A DNA stretch of 14,068 nucleotides. Origin: CAZYWA01 sp964650975 [NCBI: uncultured bacterium] (GTDB lineage Bacteria; JADJOY01). The stretch is from contig CAZYWA010000179.1 in NCBI GenBank assembly GCA_964650975.1, positions 1 to 14,068 of the forward strand, in the 5' to 3' direction. The translations under genes were made by a program, and so were the position numbers. Shown here one piece after another: positions 8,701 to 14,068 of this stretch (positions within the stretch are counted from its first letter, which is position 1; every line of letters begins with the position of its first letter). The notes under the pieces were generated by a model, which saw nothing but the letters and a program-made list of their open reading frames with translations, was not told where the DNA came from and made no database searches.

Positions 8701-9109
8701 GCGGCTCGCCGCGTTCGATGCCGTGCAGAACACGTACCTTTCGATCTTTTCCGCCGTGGGTGGCCTGGGCCTGATTCTGGGGTGTGTGGGCCTGGGGTTG
8801 GTGGTGCTGCGGAACATCCTCGAGCGCCGCGGCGAGCTCGGACTGATGCGCGCCGTGGGATTCTCGCGGCGGCGCATCCGCCGTCTGCTCCTGATCGAGC
8901 ACTGGGGGCTCCTGGCGCTCGGGGCAGGTGCCGGGACCTCGGCGGCCGTCGTGGCGATCGGGCCGGCGGTGCTGAGTCGCGGGCATCTCCCCTTCGGTCT
9001 TCTGGCCTGCACCGGACTGGCGGTCGTCGCCAGCGGGCTGCTCTGGACCACGCTGGCCACGGTCCTGGCACTCCGCGGCGATCTGCTGGGAGCGCTGCGC
9101 AGCGAATGA
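5765..9109 (+). CDS. Large FtsX-like ABC permease with long extracytoplasmic domains
   Basis: This 1114-residue inner-membrane permease partners the preceding ATPase. Visible layout: a basic N-terminus and first membrane helix (about 17-39); a soluble region of about 480 residues; an FtsX core starting near 520 with the cytosolic motif EIGTLLAMGFRARHIRRLL; further helices near 626-643, 670-690, 699-722 and 748-768; a second soluble region of about 225 residues; and a second FtsX core (about 992-1103) with RRGELGLMRAVGFSRRRIRRLL. Two FtsX units in one chain mean it may form the whole transmembrane unit by itself. It is long for the family because the first extracytoplasmic region holds two similar lobes (near 134-158 and 348-372). 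MacB- and LolCE-like proteins push substrates from the inner membrane outward, so export of the pathway product is the simplest role. AGGAG precedes the ATG by only 1 nt, so translational coupling probably matters. Confidence 0.88.
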   Translation: MRNRRLILRSLVHYRHAYLGVGAGAAVATAVLVGALMVGDSVSHTLEMQALRRLGKIQMAMRTGDRPFTDDLAEHLIGDLSLTGDPAAACLRVDGVAIAGGGKRRTPDVRVYGIEPSFWAVGGVAPQGPREDGVIVNRALARELGVEVGEELLLRFAKPSALPRDVPLGGDLEETVTLRVEIEKIVDGDSFGNFDLDASPLPPPNAFVQRGVLQRRTGLVGRSNLLISATSPSRYPHADRDTANPRSTLIVPEALRVGWRLEDASARLRRVGADGPWDVSSERVFLDDALGGAALGAGPAQPALTYLVNAIEAPSGRITRYAMVAAYDPTPRPGAPATPVPPSLRTDQVVVTEWLAEELGVAAGDELLLRYWVFGLNRQLTEATARFSVAAVVETEGPGGDRLLMPDFPGMTDVESAAEWQPAPELGVRTDWITDSEKKYWHAHRGAPKAFVHLAWAQSPGAWRTPYGDLTAVRLPGSKTEQAVRAGIRERVGDPTRLGFGFLPVREIALRASREGVASYFGYLFVGLSCFVIVAAVTLTALLFSFNTEQRSAEIGTLLAMGFRARHIRRLLITEGLVVASIGGLLGLPAGWLYASAALRALSGNWAGAVADASISFHVAPETPVIGFTTTLIIAAWSMHRVLRHQLRREAHELMSARFGLLETPRPSRRRAVVGAACAAVVALGLAARGIGADAERATGLFFGAGALMLVASLSATAAFLRPSDRDPSRRMTFARLGRLSGGRRPGRSLATVGMLASGTFLIISVNAFRLGDDRAEGTGGFGMFARTSVPVAHDLNTASAAGRFGLEDLRQVHFLSMRLRDGDEASCRNLNKPQMAPLLGVDTRAIQDRHPFRFARTLSSAADPWMLLQRPDEPDVTPGIVDDAVAKWILEVGVGDTISYVDEAGQTFRVRIVGTLESSILQGYLLIDAQAFAKHFPSVTGNRLFLVDLPAGRYDDVARTLKESALQDYGLTTMEAGERLAAFDAVQNTYLSIFSAVGGLGLILGCVGLGLVVLRNILERRGELGLMRAVGFSRRRIRRLLLIEHWGLLALGAGAGTSAAVVAIGPAVLSRGHLPFGLLACTGLAVVASGLLWTTLATVLALRGDLLGALRSE

Positions 9110-9117
9110 GGCGACGA

Positions 9118-9540
9118 TCAGAAGATGGGCGGAAAGAAGCCGATGCGGAGCAGCATCATGATCACGCCGGTCGCGAGCGAGGGCACACCGAAGCACGCCT
9201 CCACCTCGATCAGCCTTCGTTGAAGCAGCGCAGTGCTCCCGGTAGCGCGGGGTACACGTCGGACCAGCCACTCGACTCCCGCGACGATCCCCACCCCCAG
9301 CTGCGCGCCGAGGATCGTGACGAAGAGAACCTTTCCGAGACCGTTCAATTCGCCCATGATGTCGACGAAATCGAGCAGGTTGAGGACGGCGCAGACGAGC
9401 ATCGCCAGCGCGATCCATCCGTTGTGCCGGACCACTCTCCGGGCGCTCGGTTCTGGCCGCTTCGCGCCGACCGGCCCGGACACAGCCACGATTCCAGCCA
9501 CCACCGGCACCAAGACGTAGGTGATCCAGTACATGCTCAC
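9118..9540 (-). CDS. Small four-helix membrane protein, function unknown
   Basis: I do not recognise this 140-residue protein. It shows four hydrophobic segments, at about 4-22, 42-60, 69-90 and 113-131. A basic loop (27-39: KRPEPSARRVVRH) lies after helix 1 and a second basic stretch (94-110) before helix 4. Acidic residues sit around helix 2 (NLLDFVDIMGELNG). It ends FFPPIF. The GTG at 9540 is preferred because it overlaps the preceding stop as GTGA. An ATG two codons further in is the alternative, and no strong ribosome binding site is seen. It is the last gene of the three-gene minus-strand unit, after two secreted beta-propellers. Its stop is 8 nt from the stop of the convergent permease gene. 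A membrane anchor or partner for the propeller proteins is possible but unproven. Confidence 0.7.
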   Translation of the reverse strand: MSMYWITYVLVPVVAGIVAVSGPVGAKRPEPSARRVVRHNGWIALAMLVCAVLNLLDFVDIMGELNGLGKVLFVTILGAQLGVGIVAGVEWLVRRVPRATGSTALLQRRLIEVEACFGVPSLATGVIMMLLRIGFFPPIF

Positions 9541-10958
9541 CGAGCGGTCGGACTCGTGGCGCCTCCGGCCTCGGAAGAGATGCAGTAGAAGTTCTTGTGC
9601 CCGCGGATGTAGATCCGGTCGCCGTCGAATACCGGAGTGGCGCGGACCTTCTCGAGCTCGTTGGACGCGACCTGCTCGAATTGCCGCCCTGGCTTGAGAA
9701 CCACGGTCGTCCCTCCGACGCCACTCACGAAGACGTAGGGCCCTCCCTCCGTGGGGCTGGCGTAGACGCTGTTGACGCCGCCCATGCTTCCCAGGTCGAG
9801 CCTCTGCACGTAGACCGGGTCACCGGTCTCGGCATCCAGCACGCTCAAGATGTCGTTTCGCGAAACGGCGTAGATCAAGCCGTCGAGGATCAATGGCGAG
9901 CTGTAGTAGCGCGCCCCCTTCATGTGTGTCGCCCACAGCTCCTTGAAATCGAGCGCATCCAGCTTCTCCGGTACCCGGAAGGCCTGGGCCTTCTGCTGGA
10001 CCATGTAGAGCCGGTGGTCACGGATCACCGGGGACGCGTACTCGAGATCGCCGATCCCGCTCGCGACGACGGCGCCATCCGCGACACGAACGCAATCGCC
10101 GCTCGGCAGGAGCGCGAAGTCCTGATCCTCGATCTGGAAGACGATCGGCGTGCCCTGGCGGAGCGCGACGCTCGTCCGCCACCGGATCTCGCCGGTCGCG
10201 GTGTCGAGCGCGAAGAGATCGTTCACGAGAACCAACAGCTTGTCGCCGGCGAGCACGGGGGAGGCGGAAACGCCATCCCGAGCCAGCGGCTGGTCGACGA
10301 ACTGGATCCAGCGGCGCTTCCCATCCAGGTCGTAGGACGCGGCGACGCCGGTGGCGTAGAGCACGTAGACCGAATCGCCGTCGCTGGCGGGAGTCGGAGA
10401 CGAGAAGCCGTTCTCCGTGTTGACATCGGGCCGCATCAACGGAGCCAGCGAGCCAAGCCGTTGGCGCAAATCGGCGCTTCGTTCCTCGAGCGCGTGCGCT
10501 CGTCCGCTCAGCGTCGCGTCGTTCGCCGACTTGCCCAGCAGCCGGCGAAGGCCGGTCAGGTCGTATTCCTGCTGCTGCAACGACGTCTCCAGCTGACGTG
10601 TCTGGGCGCCCGCCTGGAGAAACGGCGGGGGATGGCTCAGCTTGGCGACGGCATCCTCGACGGGATTCGGCCGTTGCCAGAGGATCTTGCCGTCCCCGGC
10701 TCTCAGGCAGACCACGGTGTCCGGCTCGGACGACATCAGGATCCGGTCACCCACCAGGACGGGTGACGAGTTGCTCCAGCTCGGCATCGGTGTCGACCAG
10801 AGCACGTTGTGGGTGAGCGACCACTCGACCGGCGGATGGGCCTGCGGATAGTTGCCGGTGCCATCCGTGCGCCAGCCGAGCGGCCGCTGGGCCGATGCGG
10901 TCTGCGCGAGAAGAACCACCAGCGCCAGCGCCGAGAGCCCAGCGCGGCGGGCACTCAC
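9537..10958 (-). CDS. Secreted PQQ-like beta-propeller protein with helical insertion
   Basis: This 473-residue protein begins with a Sec signal peptide (hydrophobic LSALALVVLLAQTASA, likely cut after residue 23). The mature part starts WRTDGTGNYPQ...NVLWSTPMPSWSNSSPV, a form common in PQQ-like propellers of Planctomycetota and similar phyla. Blade motifs of the type VxxLxxxxGxxxW recur, for example VCLRAGDGKILWQ (83-95), YDLDGKRRW, FALDTATGEIRW and VLDAETGDPVYVQ. A Gln/Leu/Arg-rich stretch at about 115-170 (ETSLQQQEYDL, HALEERSADLRQRLGSL) looks like a helical or coiled-coil insertion between blades. No heme site or dehydrogenase motif is seen, so it is probably a scaffold or binding protein in the periplasm or on the surface. 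The GTG start overlaps the upstream stop as GTGA, with GGGAAAG 4 nt before it. Confidence 0.85.
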   Translation of the reverse strand: MSARRAGLSALALVVLLAQTASAQRPLGWRTDGTGNYPQAHPPVEWSLTHNVLWSTPMPSWSNSSPVLVGDRILMSSEPDTVVCLRAGDGKILWQRPNPVEDAVAKLSHPPPFLQAGAQTRQLETSLQQQEYDLTGLRRLLGKSANDATLSGRAHALEERSADLRQRLGSLAPLMRPDVNTENGFSSPTPASDGDSVYVLYATGVAASYDLDGKRRWIQFVDQPLARDGVSASPVLAGDKLLVLVNDLFALDTATGEIRWRTSVALRQGTPIVFQIEDQDFALLPSGDCVRVADGAVVASGIGDLEYASPVIRDHRLYMVQQKAQAFRVPEKLDALDFKELWATHMKGARYYSSPLILDGLIYAVSRNDILSVLDAETGDPVYVQRLDLGSMGGVNSVYASPTEGGPYVFVSGVGGTTVVLKPGRQFEQVASNELEKVRATPVFDGDRIYIRGHKNFYCISSEAGGATSPTAR

Positions 10959-12190
10959 GGTGCTTTCCCGAACGCATACACGTCGTTCGACTCCGTCCCG
11001 ACCACCACCAGGTTCGGCCCCACCCCGGGCGAGCCGCTGATGCGTCCACCCACCTCGAACGCATCGACCAATTTTCCGGTCTTGAGCTCGAGGAGGTAGA
11101 GACGGCCGTCGTGCGAGCCCACGACCACGCGATCGCCGCTCACCACCGGCGAGCTATCGACCCTCGCCTTGGTCCGGAACTCCCAGCGTGGCTTGCCGGT
11201 TTTCCGGTCGAGACCGTGGATCAGCTGGTCCTCGCCGCCGAACACGACGACGGAATCGGTGACGGCGGCAGAGGAGTAGTACTTGAATTCCTTGTCGCGG
11301 AACTTCCACGCGACCTGTCCGGTGACGGTGTCGATGCGCATGAACTCGTCGTTGAAGGTGCCGAAGTAAGCGTCGTTCCCGCCGAGCGCCACGCTGCACG
11401 CGATCACGCCACCGACGTCGACCGATCGCACCGGCTTTCCGTCGGCGATCGAGACCACGTGCAGCTGGTTGTCGCAGCCACCGAAGACGGCGTGGCCGTC
11501 ACTGATCGCGACGCCGCCGTTGATCGGATCGGTGATCTGATATTGCCAGACCGGTTTTCCATCCGCCTTGTCGACGTCGAACGCCTGGAGGATGCCTGCA
11601 TGCGATCCGACCAGGACCAGCGTCCGGCCCGAGACCGGGTCCAGGGCGACCGTGGCCGAGCCCGTGACCTTGTCCTCGGTCTTCGCGCTCCAGAGGACGC
11701 TTCCGTCTCGCCCGAGAGCGTAGAAAACTCCGCCGGTCGAGCCGACGAAGATCGCGTCGCCATGGATCAGCGGCGGAGCCTGCACCGGCGAGCCGGCATC
11801 GAAGGCCCACACCCTCTTCCCGGTTTCGAGATCGATGGCATGGACGAAGCCGTCGTCCGAGCCGATGTAAGCGCGTCCATGACCGAGGACGGCGGAGGAT
11901 TTCACCGGGCCGCCGGTCTTGTAGATCCAGAGCTTCGTCAGCTTGGCGGGCAGCGGTCCCTTCGCGACGCCGCTGCTCGCGAGATCGCCCCGCGAGAACG
12001 GCCAGGGGGCGAGAGATTTCTCGCTCGCGGCCACCACCGCTCCCGATGGCGCGGGACCGGACGGGCTTCGCGCCTGGGGTGCCCCCGCCGCTCGAGCAGG
12101 CGCGGTGCAAAACGCGACCGCTAGCACGGCAACGCCGGCCACCGGCCCACGACCACCCAGCCGGAGCTTCGCGCGTTTCGCGAGGTGCAT
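10955..12190 (-). CDS. Secreted BamB-like PQQ-repeat beta-propeller protein
   Basis: The ATG at 12190 gives 411 residues and is followed at once by a signal peptide (basic MHLAKRAKLRLGGRG, hydrophobic VAGVAVLAVAFCTA, likely cut near PARA, 34). The frame stays open up to 12640, but that part is low-complexity and antisense to another gene, so I reject the longer start. After an Ala/Pro/Ser-rich linker come about eight similar blades: VHAIDLETGKRVW, FYALGRDGSVLW, LQAFDVDKADGKPVW, LHVVSIADGKPVR, FMRIDTVTGQVAW, IHGLDRKTGKPRW, LYLLELKTGKLVD and VYAFGKAP. The repeats are regular and the protein ends with the last blade, as in BamB, the outer-membrane assembly lipoprotein. No lipobox is seen. Cys28 lies inside the signal sequence without an LxxC context, so it is probably a soluble periplasmic protein. 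It is the first gene of the minus-strand unit. True BamB function is not implied. Confidence 0.87.
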   Translation of the reverse strand: MHLAKRAKLRLGGRGPVAGVAVLAVAFCTAPARAAGAPQARSPSGPAPSGAVVAASEKSLAPWPFSRGDLASSGVAKGPLPAKLTKLWIYKTGGPVKSSAVLGHGRAYIGSDDGFVHAIDLETGKRVWAFDAGSPVQAPPLIHGDAIFVGSTGGVFYALGRDGSVLWSAKTEDKVTGSATVALDPVSGRTLVLVGSHAGILQAFDVDKADGKPVWQYQITDPINGGVAISDGHAVFGGCDNQLHVVSIADGKPVRSVDVGGVIACSVALGGNDAYFGTFNDEFMRIDTVTGQVAWKFRDKEFKYYSSAAVTDSVVVFGGEDQLIHGLDRKTGKPRWEFRTKARVDSSPVVSGDRVVVGSHDGRLYLLELKTGKLVDAFEVGGRISGSPGVGPNLVVVGTESNDVYAFGKAP

Positions 12191-12317
12191 CGCGCGGGGA
12201 GCCTGCCTGGGTCGCTCGTGCCCGTCCAGTCGAGAAGCGCAACGGAATCGGCGAGTCCCGCGAAACGCCAGACCGCTCGAGGCTGAGTAAACTCGGGCAC
12301 CCCTTCCCAGAGGAATC
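12191..12317. promoter_or_regulatory. Divergent intergenic region between two beta-propeller genes
   Basis: These 127 nt separate two divergently read secreted propeller genes and must hold the promoters for both, unless transcription enters from elsewhere. No convincing -35/-10 pair stands out. TAAACT at 12288-12293 is a possible -10-like box for the + strand gene. It lies within the short inverted repeat GAGTAAACTC (12285-12294), a possible but weak operator. The region is slightly less GC-rich than its surroundings around this box. Confidence 0.4.
12309..12315 (+). promoter_or_regulatory. Ribosome binding site for the propeller gene at 12318
   Basis: AGAGGAA ends 2 nt before the ATG at 12318. 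The core AGGA is 3 nt from the ATG, slightly close but plausible. It supports the ATG at 12318, which opens a clean signal peptide. Confidence 0.5.
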
Positions 12318-14068
12318 ATGCTCCGCACTCGCCTCTCAGCGCTCTTCTCTCTGTTGCTGCTCGCTCTTCCCGCCACCGCCGCCGACTGGACCAGCTGGCG
12401 TGGTCCGCACCAGTACGGTTCGTCCGACGAGACCGGTCTCGTCTCCTCGTGGTCGAAGGACGGCGAGAATCTCGTGTGGCGCGACGATTTCATCGGCCGC
12501 TCGACGCCCGTGGTGTTCGACGGCCGGGCCTGCGCCTTCGGTCGCCAGGGCACGGCCGACGACCGCGGCGAGCGAGTCGCGTGCTGGAGCGCCGCCGACG
12601 GCAAGAAACTCTGGGAAGTGCCGCTGGTCGTGCACAACACGACGATCCCGTTCGACCGCGCGGCGTGGTCGAGCCCGGCCGCCGACGCCGAGACCGGCTA
12701 CCTCTACATCCAGGGATCCGACGGCCACCTGACCGCCTTCGATCGTGACGGCAAGGTGGTCTGGCAGCACGCGCTCCACGAGGAGCAGGGCCGCTTCTCG
12801 GGTTACGGCGGACGCACCGCGAACCCGATCGTGTTCGAGGACATGGTGATCGTGAACGTGATCGGATCCTCGGTGCTCGGCTACGAAAGGCCGGCGCACC
12901 GCTACTACGCGTTCGACAAGCGCACCGGCGAGATCGTGTGGACGTCGTCGCCGACCGGCCCCGGCGAGTGCGACCTCAACGTGTACTCGAATCCCGTGAT
13001 CGCCTCCGTCGGCGGGCGCGACCAGATGATCGGCGGCGCCTGCGACGGCTGGATCTACTCGCTCGAGCCGCGCACGGGCCGGAAGCTCTGGCAATTCCAG
13101 TTCTCGAAGCAAGGCCTCAACTCCTCGGTGGTGGCCGATGGCGACACCGTCTACGCGAGCCAGACCGAGGAGAACGTCGACGAGGGCGCCAAGGGCCGCA
13201 TGGTGGCGATCGACGCCACCGGCACCGGCGACATCACCAAGACCGGGCTGCGCTGGAAGATCGACGCGCTGCGCGCCGGCTACGCCTCCCCTGCCCTTCA
13301 CGACGGCGTCCTCTACGTGGTCGACGACTCGGCCAACCTCCACGGGATCGACGCCAAGACCGGCGCGCCGCTCTGGAACCCGTTCAAGCTCGGCACCGTC
13401 GGCAAGGGCTCGCCGGTCTGGGCCGACGGCAAGCTCTACGCGACCGAGGTCGAGGGCCGACTGTGGATCCTCGAGGCCAACCGCAGCGGCGTCAAAGTCC
13501 TCGACCACGACGACCTCAAGATGCCGAACGGGCGCTACGCCGAGCTCTACGGCTCGGTCGCCGTTTCGGGCGGCCGGATCTACTTCACGACCCAGGAAGG
13601 CATCTACTGTCTCGGCGATCGGGCGAAACCGTTCGCGGGAGAAGCGCACCTCGCGTCCGCGACACCGGTGGCACACGGCAGCGGCGAACCCGCGGTCTTG
13701 CAGCTGGTTCCGGCCGAGCTGCTGATGACTCCCGGACAGAAGGTGCGCTTCCGGGCTCGCGCATTCGACGCCAAGGGCCTCCCGCTGGGCGCGGTGACGC
13801 CGGCGAGCCTGACCACCGACAAACTGACCGGTACCGCGGATCCTGGCGAGATGAGCTTCACCGCCAGCGACGCGATGTTCCAGGCTGGCTTCGTCACCGC
13901 CCAGCTGGGCGAGCTCACCGCGAAAGCCCGGGTTCGAATCATCGCCCCGCTACCGTGGCGCGAGGATTTCTCGGCACTCCCCACCGGCGCGCCGGTTCCG
14001 TACTGGATCTACGGCGGGCGCTTCAAGGTCGCCGAGCTCGAAGGCGAGAAGGTGCTCAACAAGTTCCC
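12318..14068 (+). CDS. Secreted PQQ-like beta-propeller protein with extra C-terminal domains (3' partial)
   Basis: The frame from ATG 12318 is open to the window end, giving 583 codons and no stop. A signal peptide (MLRTRLSALFSLLLLALPATAA) is followed by DWTSWRGPHQYGSSDETGL, the typical opening of Planctomycetota-style PQQ-like propellers. Blades include VACWSAADGKKLWEV, LTAFDRDGKVVWQH, YYAFDKRTGEIVWTS, IYSLEPRTGRKLWQF, MVAIDATGTGDITK, LHGIDAKTGAPLW and IYCLGDRAKPF. From about residue 460 the propeller ends and an Ig-like strand-rich segment begins (LQLVPAELLMTPGQKVRFRARAF). From about 546 a new domain starts with PWREDFSALPTGAPVPYWIYGG, like the carbohydrate-binding or jelly-roll tails of this protein class. 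It is probably periplasmic or surface-exposed and its ligand is unknown. The first half is similar in style to the two minus-strand propellers, so the three may be distant paralogues. Confidence 0.86.
   Translation, partial: MLRTRLSALFSLLLLALPATAADWTSWRGPHQYGSSDETGLVSSWSKDGENLVWRDDFIGRSTPVVFDGRACAFGRQGTADDRGERVACWSAADGKKLWEVPLVVHNTTIPFDRAAWSSPAADAETGYLYIQGSDGHLTAFDRDGKVVWQHALHEEQGRFSGYGGRTANPIVFEDMVIVNVIGSSVLGYERPAHRYYAFDKRTGEIVWTSSPTGPGECDLNVYSNPVIASVGGRDQMIGGACDGWIYSLEPRTGRKLWQFQFSKQGLNSSVVADGDTVYASQTEENVDEGAKGRMVAIDATGTGDITKTGLRWKIDALRAGYASPALHDGVLYVVDDSANLHGIDAKTGAPLWNPFKLGTVGKGSPVWADGKLYATEVEGRLWILEANRSGVKVLDHDDLKMPNGRYAELYGSVAVSGGRIYFTTQEGIYCLGDRAKPFAGEAHLASATPVAHGSGEPAVLQLVPAELLMTPGQKVRFRARAFDAKGLPLGAVTPASLTTDKLTGTADPGEMSFTASDAMFQAGFVTAQLGELTAKARVRIIAPLPWREDFSALPTGAPVPYWIYGGRFKVAELEGEKVLNKF

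Noticed and set aside
9093-9104. Perfect 12-bp palindrome CGCTGCGCAGCG near the end of the permease gene, as a terminator
   Set aside because: The stem would be only 4 bp with a 4-nt loop and no T-run follows. It lies inside the coding sequence and is easily a chance event in GC-rich DNA.
10895-12124. A 409-codon plus-strand frame opposite the BamB-like gene
   Set aside because: The minus-strand frame has a signal peptide and eight propeller repeats; this one has no domain. The similar plus-strand frame at 9597-10766 was rejected for the same reason.
12191-12640. N-terminal extension of the BamB-like gene
   Set aside because: The extra 150 codons are low-complexity and antisense to another gene. 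The ATG at 12190 directly precedes a proper signal peptide.
12336-13676. A 446-codon minus-strand frame opposite the last propeller gene
   Set aside because: The plus-strand frame from 12318 runs open to the window end with a signal peptide and regular blade motifs; the minus-strand translation is a shadow.
9537-14068. PQQ-dependent dehydrogenases
   Set aside because: The propellers carry PQQ-like structural repeats but no visible cofactor-site signature, adjacent cysteine pair or cytochrome c CxxCH motif, so an enzymatic call is not supported.

Overview
The window is GC-rich, densely coded bacterial DNA. Its content suggests a Gram-negative-type bacterium: several secreted beta-propeller proteins, a MacB/LolCDE-like ABC exporter, and a gene set that resembles clusters I associate with Planctomycetota and other environmental phyla. 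The phylum cannot be fixed from the sequence alone. No tRNA, rRNA, CRISPR array, insertion sequence or phage gene is visible.

Region 1 (1-9109, + strand) is one tightly packed operon entering from upstream. In order it encodes: the C-terminal part of a HemN-like radical SAM protein; a chorismate pyruvate-lyase-like protein; an FAD protein with flavin-dependent halogenase motifs; a family 4 glycosyltransferase; a phenylacetate-CoA-ligase-like adenylating enzyme; an ABC ATPase; and a very large FtsX-type permease. All joints but one overlap by 4 to 19 nt, and the exception is a 28-nt gap. This suggests co-translation and a common job.

My reading, which is inference, is as follows. Chorismate is converted to a hydroxybenzoate. 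That acid is activated by the ligase and modified by the FAD enzyme, possibly by halogenation, and by the radical SAM enzyme. A sugar may be added, and the product is then moved out of the inner membrane by the exporter. The logic resembles aryl-polyene, flexirubin or xanthomonadin pathways. No ketosynthase or acyl carrier protein lies in the window, so any chain-building genes would have to be upstream.

Region 2 (9118-12190, - strand) is a second compact operon converging on the first with only 8 nt between stop codons. Read in its own direction it encodes a BamB-like secreted beta-propeller, a second secreted beta-propeller with a helical insertion, and a small four-helix membrane protein. 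The genes are joined by two GTGA overlaps.

Region 3 (12191-14068) begins with a 127-nt divergent intergenic region. After it comes a third secreted beta-propeller protein on the + strand, open at the window end. It continues past the propeller into an Ig-like segment and the start of a further C-terminal domain. This gene is easy to miss because it has no stop codon inside the window.
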